From positions 1 through 64,000 of the forward strand of contig QNQO01001155.1 in the NCBI GenBank assembly GCA_003290165.1: a stretch of 64,000 nucleotides of DNA, in the 5' to 3' direction. The number at the start of each line of letters is the position of its first letter. The first letter of the stretch is position 1. Position numbers and translations under genes: made by a program. Of the stretch, positions 36,528-47,814 are shown piece after piece. The notes beneath the pieces were generated by a model that was not told the DNA's origin, did not search any database, and worked only from the letters and a program-made list of their open reading frames with translations. Source of the DNA: Berberis thunbergii (lineage: Eukaryota > Streptophyta > Magnoliopsida > Ranunculales > Berberidaceae).

Positions 36528-36960
36528 CTGAATGGGGTTGAGGTTCTTCTTGACAAACTAGTTAAAGCCATTGTTGGCATTAAGATCCTCTGAGAGAGTC
36601 TTACAGACTTTGCCATCAATCAAACAACTCCTAATCCTTCCCCAGTTTTTGGTGGTACTATTTTGCAACCAATTGGAGTAATCATCCAACCTGTACTCCT
36701 TGTAACCTCTACCAGAGACGACCTCACCAGCACCCTTGTTTGTAACAACAAAAGTAAAGATGGTGAAGCAGAAGACAAGAACAATAAGAAGAAACATAAC
36801 AAGAAGGTAAACCCAAAGAAGCCATGAAACACGGCAACAAGCACCAATGAAACCAGCAAGAGAGACAACAAGAAGAAAGACGTCGAGTACTATAAGGGGT
36901 TTTGAGCTTTGAGCCAAAAAAACATATCTGTGATTTTTGCTTTTTGGAGCCAAAACCATA
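36528..36960 (-). pseudogene. Tetraspanin exon fragment captured in CACTA 2
   Basis: The minus-strand frame encodes a stretch with two hydrophobic segments, LLVVSLAGFIGACC and LLVMFLLIVLVFCFTIF, then VTNKGAGEVVSGRGYKEYRL, DYSNWLQ and a Cys-containing extracellular loop start (SCLIDGKVC). This is the order of plant tetraspanins from the second membrane segment into the large loop. After GFN a TAG stop appears, then FVKKNLNPIQ and a GT donor at 36527, which matches the conserved exon 1 end of the family. The N-terminal part is not recognisable. It is a captured, non-functional fragment. Confidence 0.85.
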
Positions 36961-37130
36961 TCTGAAAATGGAGCGATTAACAAACCCTAAAATGAAAATG
37001 GAAGGAGGCAGGAGCGCCAATTTTTTCGCAAGACCGCGAAATTGTTTTTTGCACGTGTGAAATCCACTCGAGTTCTCCACACAGGCACGTGCAACACAGG
37101 TGCATTTTCTTTTTATAGCCACTGTTTTAG

Positions 37131-37334
37131 GCCCTTGGCCATTATAGCCACGATTTTTCAGCCGTGGCAAATAAACCAACGGTTTTGAGCCGTGGCCATC
37201 TCCGTGCAACTAATCAAGCCTTTTGGTGTAGTGACGGTTTAGGCTCTAGCCACGGTTTTGGGCCGTGGAAAATAAACTAACGGTTTTGAGCAGTGGCCAT
37301 CTCCGTGTAACTAACCAAACCTTTTGGTGTAGTG
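37131..37334. repeat. Duplicated right terminus of CACTA 2
   Basis: The last 101-103 bases, from GCCACGRTTTT to TTTTGGTGTAGTG, occur twice in tandem, ending at 37233 and 37334. They differ by several substitutions. Confidence 0.85.
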
Positions 37335-37735
37335 TTGGCAAAGTTTAATTGGAAATAGCGCCTAAAAGAACCAAGTAAAAATTTACTAGAGATAGAGAAA
37401 AAGAGGATAAATGCTTTACTTATTTTGTGTAAGCTTCTTACAAATTCTCTCTACAAGATGGAAATATTATTGATTTCTCTCAATATGAGATGATGAAATA
37501 AAACCGCATACAAGAGCCCCTTTTATAGCTGTTGAGGTGAGGAGAACACAAATCTAGTTTGCTTGAATGGAAGCCAGCCTCAATGGAGTAAATGAGACAA
37601 CCCACACCAATTGAAAACAACAAGTAACCTTTTGATCTTCTTTGGAAAAATATGAAAAAATGGTTGGACAAGCAATAATGCGACACAAGTCTTCCTACCT
37701 ACTTTTCAAAATCACATTTAATATATATTTCAACA

Positions 37736-37823
37736 GTTACCTCATCAGACCTCCCATCCCCTCTTTACATTTTTTCAATAAGAATTATAACCTTCTGATT
37801 GTGCCCATGAATAACAAACCTTC
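37736..37823 (-). pseudogene. PPR pseudogene, downstream piece
   Basis: Reading the minus strand after the TRIM gives FVIHGHNQKVIIL, an in-frame continuation of CYNAMVGR from the other side of the TRIM, followed by EKM, a stop, and RGDGRSDEVT. That is the end of one PPR repeat and the start of the next. It stops at the copia 5' LTR. Confidence 0.75.
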
Positions 37824-39376
37824 TGTCGGAGCGTCGCGCACGCGCACCCCTTTGTCTACTATACATAGCAACAATATTGTCCCCAACTTAAACACCACCT
37901 ATCGACTCGGGCCTAGGTGGTGTGGGGTTTTCCCTTGAAAGGCCTCGTTACAGGGAGTGGACCATTCTCTTATAAACCTTATTGACAACTCCGCCTTACT
38001 TGATGTAGGACTATTCAAGCCAACTTCATCCCAACAATCTCTACCTTGGCGCGAATCGTCACACATCCTACAATTCATTCACCGGTCTGCAACATCTCAA
38101 AGTATACCTTCTCCTCGATTCTCAAGTGCAACCGTGCAACCACTATCCTGTGGGTAGCACTCGATGTACGGGCTCGACTATTTTCGGCGTTTTTGGCTCC
38201 ACCTAGTCGCAACCTCTGTACTTAACTCCACCTTGTCCAGGCTTGACTATTTCTGGCGTTGTTGGCTCCACCTAGTCGCAACCACCGCACTAACTCCACC
38301 TCGTCCAGACTTGTAGGATATTCTCAGACACCATCTCGCCAAGGATATGGATCATTCATTCGGCGAACCGCGCACTTGCGCCTACGCCTATCTCCTTAAT
38401 AATGTGTCGCCTGCACCTTCACCTCGCAGACCAAGTCCCAGCAGAACCATCGATACTGATACCAATTGTCGGAGCGTCGCGCACGTGCACTTGCGCGCAC
38501 CCCTTGGTCCACTATACATAGCAACAATATTGTCCCCAACTTAAACACCACCTATCGGATCGGGCCTTCTTTCTGGGCCTAGGTGGTGTGGGGTTTTCCC
38601 TTAAAATGCCTCGTTACTATTAGGGAGTGGACCATTCTCTTATAAACCTTAGTGACAACTCCGCCTTACTTGATGTGGGACTATTCAAGCCAACTTTATC
38701 CCAACAATCTCCACTTTGGCGTAAATCATCACACATCCTACAATTCATCCACCGGTCTGCAACATCTCGAAGTATACCTTCTACTCGAGTCTCAAGTGCA
38801 ACCGTGCAACCACGATCCTGTGGGTAGCACTCGGTGTACGGGCTCGACTATTTCTAGCGTTTTTGGCTCCACCTAGTCGCAACCTCCACACTTAACTCCA
38901 CCTTGTCCAGATTCGACTATTTCCGGCGTTGTTGGCTCCACCTAGTCGCAACCATCGCACTGACTCCACCTCGTCCAGACTTGTAAGATATTCTCGGACA
39001 CCGTCTCGGTAAGGATTTGGATCATTCATCTGGCGGACCGCGCACCTGCGCCTACGCCTATCTCCTGAATAATGTGCCGCCTGCACCTTCACCTTGCTGA
39101 CCAAGTCCCAGCCGAACCATCGGCTCTGATACCAATTGTCGGAGCGTCGCGTACGTGCACTTGCGCGCACCCCTTGGTCCACTATACATAGCAACAATAT
39201 TGCCCCCAACTTAAACACCACCTATCGGGTCGGGCCTTCCATCTGGGCCTAGGTGGTGTGGGGTTTTCCCTTAAAAGGCCTCGTTACTATTAGGAAGTGG
39301 ATCATTCTCTTATAAACCTTAGTGACAACTCCGCCTTACTTAATGTGAGACTATTCAAGCCAACTTCATCCCAACA
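37824..39376 (-). mobile_element. TRIM retrotransposon with three LTRs
   Basis: Three LTR copies (37824-38036, 38467-38706, 39137-39376; 213, 240 and 240 bp) alternate with two internal segments of 430 bp each. On the minus strand each LTR runs from TGTTGGGATRAAGTTGGC to CGCTCCGACA and is followed by ATTGGTATCAGAGCC, a tRNA-Met primer site (clearest before 39137). The whole is flanked by CCTTC at 37819-37823 and 39377-39381. No coding sequence is present, as expected for a TRIM. Confidence 0.93.
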
Positions 39377-39790
39377 CCTTCCAACCATGGCATTGTAACA
39401 TACTCTGTCCTTCCCATGCATTTCATGAAACATTTTATTATCTAAATCAAGACGGTAAGACACACACATTTCAATCAAGGTGGTACCAACAAAGTGATTC
39501 AAATTCAAATTTGTGTTCATCACCTAAGCATGCACCCGTATACCTTGACTAAGAGCTTATAAAATCAACATTTGTGTTACTTGTACCAGTAATACAATTA
39601 ACACTCGTGTTACCTCATTAGACCTAATCAAAGTAAATTGCATCTCATTGATTAACATCAATGCCTCAAACAAATAACTATTGGTTTCCTCAGTTTTACT
39701 TATACTAGTAATACAATTAGCACTAGTGTTCTCAGAATACATAGAAAAAGTAGAGTTCCAAGTGTTTGAATTTGATTGGGGAATTTGATG
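39377..39790 (-). pseudogene. PPR (pentatricopeptide repeat) pseudogene, upstream piece
   Basis: The minus strand reads SISKTEETNSYLFEALML, NEMQFTLIRSNEVT, then after frame damage ALSQGIRVHA, a stop, and NHFVGTTLIEMC, ending CYNAMVGR. These are the standard PLS-class plant PPR motifs (EAL-x-L-x-EM, NEVT, G-x-x-VHA, LIEMC, NAMVG). PPR proteins act in organelle RNA processing. Stops and an insertion show this one is dead. The TRIM sits right after NAMVGR, and the copia 5' LTR cuts the sequence again at 37735. Confidence 0.85.
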
Positions 39791-40880
39791 AAAATGATAT
39801 GAATCTTAAACAAAGTGTTCATAGGATAGCTCAAGAAAATTCAAAACAGGTTTATGAAGGGCATGACCATAATGGAGCGCTAGGTGAGACTCGTAAGTTT
39901 TAAGGAGATATGGATAAGTGAAACTATTGGGGATGAGTTATTTGTCAATAAGAATTTGGGAATAGAGACAAAAGGCAAGGTGAGGTTGGTGGTTTGAGAA
40001 GGAAAATATCAAGTATTGTAGAAGAAGATGGATGGGTTTAGGATTTGGTTGAAGAATATGAGGGTGTCGGTTAAGGAGAGATATGAGGATTGGTGAATAG
40101 ATACGGTGGATTAAGCTGTTGTGATCATGTCATCATGGAGATCCCTTCGTGCAAACATGTGTGAAAAGAGGGCACTAAGAGAAACTTCAGTGATGACGGT
40201 CATGGAAGAGTTGTAGGGGAGTTGGAAAGAAAGAATATACGTTTTTTTTTTAGTTTCGGTCAAACCATTTTTATACTTAAGTTGGTGTCTATCATTTTGA
40301 ATTGGGTACTAGTTTTGGGGTCTACCATAATTTAAATTGATGATTGAAGATAAAAGATGATTAAGACTAAAAGTTGGAAAATGTGTTGATTATTGAGATT
40401 CATTTCCTATGATGACATGTTTGTCAATACAAAACACATACAAGGGTAAAGAAAAATGAAAACATTCTGAAAAAAGTTAGTAGAATGTACATATAATGGA
40501 GGGGAGAAAGTATTGTATTTTCCATTATTTTAAAAGAAAATTATCATAACTATCTATATAGTTGTCAAATTTTGGTAAATTTGATATCGTTGATTTCGAA
40601 GATCTTTTCAAAAAAACCAATGATCAATACAAATACTTAAAATTTTAAAATATGTATTTCATTATTAAAACATGAAAGTATTTTTAATATTTTTATGCCT
40701 AAGTATAATATTTTTTTAAAGAAACGAACGAACATTTTAGTTGACATTCAAACAAAGACCCCTGAGATTCAATTGATTATAAGTTTAACCGAGTTTGACT
40801 CTAAAAAATTATAATGCATAATAATTAGCAAAAATACAATATATGTGGAGTGTCAACGGCACGAGTAATACGCTAGTAAT
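39791..40880. other. No gene seen
   Basis: The stretch is AT-rich. A plus-strand frame at about 39786-39900 (NDMNLKQSVHRIAQENSK) has no family I can name. The rest lacks long frames. Confidence 0.4.
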
Positions 40881-42680
40881 ATTACAATCCAAAGGTTTCT
40901 ATACCCATTCAATAGATTGCAAACATGTACCTCTATTCAATATTGAATTGAGAGTGCTTTAAATCTCCCATAAGGACTCCATTCTTCCAATGATTAGCTT
41001 GAATCAAACGTAGAGCAACTTCCGCTGCAAAGCACTCAGCCATTTTGTTATTAAGCACTCTACTTGCACTCTTGAACACAATTTTTTCTTTCATAACACC
41101 CCTATTATTCACAGCAAAAACTCCAACAACCCTCTATTTAGTCAAGTAAAAAAGCTAGCATAAGTGACCAAAATTAAATCATCTGAAATGCACCAAACAC
41201 GTTGATGAGAAAGCACAAACAAACAATAAAAAAAGTTTAAAATGCAATAATTAGAAACTGAATTTCTATTAATAGTCCCGGCATGCATATCATTATTTGC
41301 CTACCCTTGGTATCAAAACAAAAATCAACCAACTGCTCAGAAACATTACACTGCTCTTCAACAAACATGTTTGTTTTGTCTTAGAGTGAGACCTGAATGA
41401 ACCTGTAGATTAGATTTAGCATTTTTCAAAGCAAGTGCGAGAAGTTGACATCAGGCATAACAATATTATTTGTTGATGCTCCATCAGTTTGGACATCAAA
41501 TCGTTGAGATTTCCATTGGGACTAAATGCTTTGAAGCAATTGGATAAAAACTCTATCACCAGCCCTTGTACATCTGAAAATGAAGTTATTTATAAGTTCC
41601 CAAATACAATTCAACATTGTAATGAATTATGAGAGCATCTAATCCTCTAATTATAGATGAGAATGAATTGATTCCTACATGAATTGAAGCACTTGAATAG
41701 GTGTGTTGTGTTGCAGGATGGAATTCATCAAGTCAATAGGATTTGAGGAGAGTCTCCATTAATGAAAAACAACATGGCAATGGAAGAATAGATGGAGAGA
41801 GATTTCAAAGTGTTTAAATGCAAGGCACAAACATCCTCAATGGGGGTGTGAATTCTACCCATATTTGCAAGGGTAGGGATGATATTGATACAAACTTTCC
41901 AAAAGAGGAAGATATCCCTAGGAGAGGTTTTAATTCTCTATAACTTCCTAATAAGATGACGTGGAATGCTTGATGGAATATGGGGGAAAATGGTGACATT
42001 ATAGTGTTCCCCCGTGAAATTCTTTATAACAATCTTAACAAAAAAATCACATTTTTTTTACAAACCTCCAAACAAATATGTCTTGTTCGATGATGTATCT
42101 GATTGAAATCTCCAAAATATTAAGTGCAATAGGAGTTTGAAAAAGAGATTGAATTAGCACCTCATTCCATAAGACTTGAGGAGTACCAAAACATGTCATA
42201 ATATCAATCACACTTTCAGGAAGCCAAGATAGATTGAACAACTCTGCATGAGATTTACACTCTTCAAGGATGAAGTCTTGTGCCCTTCAGAAATCAACTA
42301 CTTCCCCATATCTAATTTGCCATTTCACCCATGGCTTCACTCTTGTCAGGACAGTGAGAAAGGCTTTCCATGAAAAACAAGCCACAAAGGGAGCTTTGTT
42401 GAGTTTGAAAGAAACTCTTTATGTTATAATAAAAAACTTTGTTTTGTCGAACTACTGAATTTTGGACAGAATTCCAAGACTGCCATCCATTTTTTGCCAT
42501 TAAGGCAAAGTTTTTGTTCCTCGAGGAAGGAATATTGAGACCTTCCAAATTAAAGATCTTGGAAGAACCCGCATAAATGTCTAGCCTTACTTTTTGAGGA
42601 CCCATTGCACCATAAATTTCTTGCCATAGAATCCAACTTGCATAAATTCTTTGTGTTGCAATGCATTTGACAAACAATTG
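40880..42680 (-). pseudogene. L1-type LINE, 3' part (RT-associated region and RNase H-like)
   Basis: Minus-strand pieces in order are NKNFALMAKNGWQSWN (near 42510-42470), IEQDIFVWRFVKK (near 42055), then LWRIKTSPRDIFLFWK (near 41930-41880), matching the zinc-binding region after plant LINE reverse transcriptases. An RNase H-like stretch KMAECFAAEVALRLIQ follows (near 41040-40990). Frames shift between pieces. The upper end joins hAT transposase sequence at about 42680. No clear poly-A tail or target duplication was found. Confidence 0.7.
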
Positions 42681-44217
42681 GTAATTGCAAGTAAATTCTT
42701 CAATAGATATTAGTTTAGCACAAAACAAAAAGATTGCATCGAGTCCAATAAAGCGTACACTTCACCCTTTTGTTCAGAGCTTGAGCCATTTCCAATCACA
42801 ATTTTCAGCACATCAATCACAGACGAAAACATCATAATCAAACATATTAGTGTACTATAATGTGAACCCCAACGCGTATCCCATAATGCTTAATGTTTGA
42901 CTCCTGATTAAAACTTTGCCAACTTAAAAGTTCACTACTCATGAGTTTTTTAATAATTTTAGCAGCTTGTTTGTTGCGATATTCTGCAAAGAATATCATG
43001 ACGCTTGCAATAGACCACAACAACACTCACGGCATATGTGACTCAATTGAAAAGCAACGCAATTCTGACATGATTTTTTTGCAACATGAATCAATGCCAA
43101 TTGCAACTGATGGGCACAATAATAAACATAGAACACATATTTGTTTGCTTTCATAACCTTGACCTTGCAACCTCGTAATACTCAATTGATGATCGATAAG
43201 CAATTCACGAGGGCAACTTTAAGTGAAGATGTTGTGGTTTTTTCAACATGCCTAATGCCAATAAATCTTTCAACCACACATCCTTTCTTGTCCACAAAGC
43301 ATATGATAACAACCATATGCTCATTGATTAATATATCACAAGATTCATTAACCAAAATAGAAAAAAGTTTTTTCCTAAGATCTTTAAGAATAACATTGAT
43401 GGGTTCTTCAGTAGCTGCATTTGTAATGTCTTTTAGAATTTCAAGAGCGATCAATTTATGATTTTCTTGAGCATTTTGGAGAACAACATTCTTAATAATT
43501 TTGTTGTGGTTAGCGATAAATTGTAACTGCTCAAGAAAGTTGCCTTGATTATTTGGCTCTTGTGATTCATCATGGCTACGAAACCTAAGCCTGGGTATAG
43601 AAAAAAAAATTAGACGCAATTAATGGATGTATTTAGAAGAATAAGATACTCATTTCTTGTTCGATCTGAATGCCAAGTAAAACATGTCTTAATTTGTTCG
43701 TTTTTTGCTTTAATAAATCTTGACTCTTCAAATAAGCAAGATTTTGAGTACTTTTGGGCCTTCCAACATGAACTTGAAGTTTGTTACTCTTTTTCAAATT
43801 ACTAAAGCCTTGAACTACAAAAACGCCAGCACCACCTTGCTCCCCACTGTTTGGTCGAAAAAGATAACAACAAAAACAAAATGCAACATATTTTTCTATG
43901 TGATACTCCAACCCACTCCCATAGTCACCATACCAACATGGGTTAAACCATCGTAGCACACTTCCTATTTGATTTTGAGGAAAAATATGATTATGAGGCT
44001 GACACAGTCCTTTTAGCAAGTATTCTCTTCGGACTTTGTTTCGAACATTGGAGCTATACTCTGAAATTCGAGTTCTTAATCCGGGGTTTGTTGGAACATC
44101 TGATAAGTCGAGTTCTATTTGACTCATCTGTTAGATGGACTCCATTTGAGGGCGGTCATCATTTTCTTGGATAGGAAGAACTTGAGACGTTTGTTTTCTT
44201 TTAAGATACTTATCCAT
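42660..44217 (-). pseudogene. hAT transposase, Tip100-like (TTF zinc finger, DUF4371)
   Basis: An ATG at 44217 gives MDKYLKRKQTSQ. After one stop comes a TTF-type zinc-finger domain (YGSGLEYHIEKYVAFCFCCY, RPNSGEQGGAGVFVVQGFSN), then the DUF4371 region (FLEQLQFIANHN, FSILVNESCDILINEHM, CFVDKKGCVVERFIGIRHVE) in the block at 43619-43182. Damaged pieces follow (DTRWGSHYSTLI, FSSVIDVL, GEVYALLDSMQSF, ITNCLSNALQHKE) and the sequence ends at the LINE junction. The C-terminal dimerisation domain is missing. Several stops and frameshifts mark it as a pseudogene. Confidence 0.85.
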
Positions 44218-45579
44218 AGCTAAGAATAAAAATTTTAATTTAAATTAAAAAAACCACTATCAATGTTAATGTTTATGTACAAAATTTATAAATATGAAAA
44301 GGAATAATCAAAGATATGGAGTCATTAAAGAACACTTTAAAATCACCTAATATTGCATAACAACTTAATGATTGCAAAGGTAAGTAAATAATGTTTAATT
44401 GAACAAGTAGAATACCTAAAATTTTCCACTTGATTTGTATAAAAATCACAAAAGTCGGTTCAGAATAGAGGTTCAATAAAAAAAAACGCAAATCACATAT
44501 GTCCACTCTTCAGTCTTCACACTCCTTCCTTCAATAACCATTACATGGCCACATAATTAAGAACTCTATAAACAATTAAACATGTATAAGGAGACAGATA
44601 CAAAAATTCAAAATAATATTGGTTGTTGCAATAAATTTATTGAAGTGTGTTTGTTTTGTTTTTATAATGAAACATAGAAGGCATTAAAGTATCAAACATG
44701 GGACACTTCACAAGATTTGTTTTCAAATGCCACGTATTTTACAATCTAACCCATATCACAAAAGGTCACATGGAACTTAGGAGTAGGTGGAATGGTGCCT
44801 AAGAGGAACTTAGATTACCCTAATTTTTTTAGTAGAAGTAAAGATACCTTTAGCTAATTGAAAGTCAATCCAAGTCAATCAATTGAAAATGGGTATTTTC
44901 TCTTTAGATTGCTAAAGGAAATTTCTCAATTGTATGAAATTACTACCATATCTAGACTTCATACCCCTTGAGGTTAATTTGAGTACATGATACCCAAGAT
45001 CACTAAATTACCTAACATCCCCCATTTTGACATTCTAATTAATTCAATAAGCCCACAACTGATTATTCATAAAGTTGGCTGAATTTCACCCCAGACATAA
45101 AAGAAAATGACCATTTATTCGGTCATTCAAAAATTTAATCAAAACAATTAGACTAACAAGTTGACGGATAGAGTTTGGTCCATGCAAATTAGTAAACTGA
45201 AGGAGAATGAGATACAATACCTTGGTTTGGAAATTGACTAGGTTTGCAAATGCCTTGTAAACCTTATCAACAATCGACTTGATTGCACGATAGAGAGGAA
45301 GGATAAAGCAACTGATTGTAGAGATTAAAAGGCATTTGGTTTTGGTACCTTTGGAAAAGGAAATTGGTGGTACCTGCAAGGAAGATAGATTAACCAAACC
45401 CTAGAAGGTGAGAATTGAGAAGGGGAGAAGATTAGACATGTAGTTTTCAAGAAGAAAATAATAACAAAATTGTGTGGTGGGGGTGCAATTAGTTAAGTGT
45501 ACAAGTGGGACCCACAAATTCAATGTAGCATAATTATTTTCTAAATCCCCCCTCCCCTTTGTATGTGGCTCCGCCACTG
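42660..45579 (-). mobile_element. Tip100-like hAT element, truncated at its 3' side
   Basis: The right edge reads GTGGCTCCGCCACTG, the inverse of CAGTGGCGGAGCCAC, the common terminus of TTF-type plant hAT elements. The region 44218-45540 between that terminus and the transposase start is AT-rich and non-coding. No opposite terminus was found, probably because of the LINE join. Confidence 0.7.
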
Positions 45580-46010
45580 ATCACCAACATAATATCCATC
45601 ATCAAAACATCCCCACATATACAATCAGCAATGCAATGCACTCGCCTTCATCAATCAGCAATCTTCAAGACCCAAACTTTCGTCGACGCCCACAATACTC
45701 AGATGACAAACCCACCAACACTACCACCACCTCCTCTTCTCCCGAACCCTCCCCCAATTTGAAGAAACTTCATTTTGCAAATGACGAAGACAAAAAAAAA
45801 ACTCTCTTACCATCTGTCAACCTTCCTCAAAAGCCCAACATCCAAAACCCTCTCTTCTTCTTGCTCCATTAAAAAGGCTTGTGATAAATTTTCAAAATAT
45901 ATTTTAATATTAAATATTTAGAAATTCATCACAAATTTTCATATAGGTAGGGTTACAACCCTGCCAACCTTTAGCATGGTTTAAAGCCTTGTCGAACCCT
46001 TAGTGATTAA
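45580..46010 (+). other. Unassigned, with a short open frame
   Basis: A 78-residue frame at 45636-45872 (start MHSPSSISNLQDPNFRRRP) is Pro/Ser/Thr-rich and resembles an N-terminal leader or 5' exon, but no family is recognised. The rest is AT-rich. Confidence 0.3.
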
Positions 46011-46029
46011 TTAGCTTTTTGGTGTAGTA

Positions 46030-46740
46030 CCACCATCAATAATGAAATATTTTATGTCTCTGGGATTGAGAAGGTTGAGCAAGCATGAGAGGATGACAAA
46101 TACCGACACAAGCATGAGAGGATGACAAATACCGACAGAAGGTATATCATGGTTTGCATCATGAATGTTATAAGCGATTGTCTGCTCAATTTTATCATCA
46201 ATATTGTCTTCCTCGCCTTCAATACCATCGTCATCATGATTATATACATAACCCCGAATCCTCTTACTACACTCAGCTGAAGAATGGCTAGGTTGGCCAT
46301 ACTTGCTACAATGATCACATATTGGCTTAGCATAAGGATTTTGGTTTGAAGTTAGGTTTGGGTTGAGAAGGTTGTTGAATAATATGGTTGAAGCAGTATG
46401 TGGTGCATAACATAGCCATGCTAAGATAGGTACAGTATCAGGAGACGGGAGTAATAGGGAGGTATTAGGAGGTGGAGGATGTTGGTAAATATGGCGGGGT
46501 GGGGAAATATGAAGTTTGAGGTGTATATGCAGGTTATGGAGGATAATAAAAATCATGGAGGGATGGATTAGACAGTTGGCTTAAGTCCTAATATGTTCGT
46601 GATCAGTTGAAACGGTTGTTGTAATTGGATTGAGTGAACTGGCTGGTATTTTGATTTTGGGAAAGTTGAGGCAAGTTGTGTTTAATATTGAGAGCCATCT
46701 GAAGTGTAGCAACCATGGTTGTTGTAGACATAATCAAGGA
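46030..46740 (-). pseudogene. Copia gag and protease start, fragment
   Basis: A minus-strand frame at 46556-46011 contains a zinc-knuckle-like CDHCSKYGQPSHSSAEC and ends KYFIIDGGTT, corresponding to the DSGAT active-site region of copia protease with Ser replaced. An upstream piece starting MSTTTMVATLQMALNIKHN at about 46730 belongs to the same gag after a stop. A 28-base direct repeat (AAGCATGAGAGGATGACAAA and on) at 46077-46134 interrupts it. Confidence 0.6.
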
Positions 46741-47340
46741 TTATGGTTTCCTTTTTCGACTTAATTTCAGTCTCTGATTTTAAGAAATATTCCGGTGCGT
46801 TAAAAAAAAGTAAAAATTCGAGGATACATGAAATATATATAATAAATTTTGTGGGTATATGAAATATGTAAAAAAAAAATGCAAGTAAATAAACCTATTA
46901 AACACATTAATGAAGCTTAAATACCAAGTATCTCTTAATCATGACATAATTAACAATATAGAAAAAAAAAAAAACTCACAATAACAAATTCAATTCAATC
47001 TCAAAAATCACATATACAAAACTCAAAACAAGTGAGATTATTGCTTTGGCAACAACTCTTATCTCATAAAACCTTTTTTAGCAAATAACCACTAGACATT
47101 ATTTTTATTAATTGCAAGAATTAGCAATGCACAACATGATTTAAAATATATATTTAAAAAACCATCCTACGAAAAGCACTCTGGATCAGAATGTTCCACC
47201 TATATCCCAACCCAACTGGAAGCCCTAGCCCATGAAGTCTCTCATCAAACCTTATCCACCCACCCAACCTTAACTTGGCACATACAAACTTCACAATCAG
47301 TCGTTCTACCCGGCCTGGGTTTCACGCCTGGCCCACTGCT
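46741..47340. other. AT-rich, no gene seen
   Basis: Poly-A tracts and AT-rich sequence run to about 47160, then a C-rich stretch to 47340. No domain is recognised. Confidence 0.4.
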
Positions 47341-47351
47341 TGGACCCTCCT

Positions 47352-47389
47352 GGCACGTGCGCCTAGGAGGGTGTTGGGCACGTGCTTGG
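47352..47389 (+). repeat. Inverted repeat, left copy (flanking GASA/TPR-J cluster)
   Basis: The sequence built on GCACGTGCGCCTAGGAGGGT is present in reverse at 49975-50013 with few differences. Each copy contains two GCACGTGC-like ends around GCCTAGGAGGGTGTTGG. Confidence 0.75.
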
Positions 47390-47814
47390 CAAATCACAAA
47401 GACCCTCCTCCTCCTTCACAAATACCATTATACTCTCTCTTTCTACAACTCAAAGACACAAAAAAGAAATCCATTTTTTCTCTCTTAAGCTCCTATTTTT
47501 CTTCCATGACAGATCCATTGAAGCATCTCTGCCCAGATGGAGGGACTGGGAACCTCTTATCTGATCTCAAAACCCTGTTTTTTGTTTTCTCAAAACCCTG
47601 TTTTCTATGTTCAAAAAATCAAAATTCTCTCTCTCTATTTTTCATAAATCTTGGTTTAAAAGCCACTCTCTCTTATTTTCCTTTCTTCATCTCTCTCCCT
47701 CTCTCTAGTTTTGATGAGAAACTGAGAGGAGAAGAGTAGAAAGGTTTATAGTTTTGTTGCACACAAAGCCATGGCTACTTCTCCATCTCAATGTGAACAA
47801 CATCGAATTACAAG

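Larger units (their letters stand above)
34419..37334. mobile_element. CACTA 2, 2.9 kb, non-autonomous, exon-carrying
   Basis: The left end CACTACACCAAAA follows TTA (34416-34418). The right end TTTTGGTGTAGTG at 37322-37334 is followed by TTG, a 2-of-3 match. Subterminal CACGGTT/CCGTTGC palindromes and the segment near 34830-35060 match CACTA 1, so both belong to one family. No transposase is present. It carries exon-like pieces of two host genes. A second complete right end lies at 37221-37233. Confidence 0.85.
25492..37735 (-). mobile_element. Ty1/copia retrotransposon, nested with four insertions, 3' truncated
   Basis: On the minus strand the order is 5' LTR (37735 to 34391, interrupted), primer site, gag, protease tail, pre-integrase, integrase and RT, the copia order. 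The element ends at 25492 in RT where a Tat LTR abuts, so RNase H and the 3' LTR are lost. Insertions lie at 27374-28332, 28548-28738, 29388-33999 and 34419-37334. The 5' LTR abuts PPR pseudogene sequence. Stops and frameshifts occur throughout. Confidence 0.85.
34391..37735 (-). mobile_element. Copia 5' LTR, about 426 bp, split by CACTA 2
   Basis: On the minus strand it starts TGTTGAAATATATATTAAATG at 37735 and ends AGTAACA at 34391. A TATA-type promoter (GCTATAAAAGGGGC) lies at about 37516-37529. Removing CACTA 2 leaves about 426 bp, ordinary for copia. The next five bases, GTTAC at 37736-37740, belong to the PPR pseudogene and would be the target duplication. Confidence 0.8.

Noticed and set aside
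39786..39900. Plus-strand frame NDMNLKQSVHRIAQENSK
   Set aside because: Short, with stops nearby and no family recognised. It may be a LINE or retrotransposon leader, but evidence is too thin.
46013..46029. Possible third CACTA end (CTTTTTGGTGTAGTA)
   Set aside because: The last base differs from TAGTG, subterminal palindromes are not evident, and no partner end was located.
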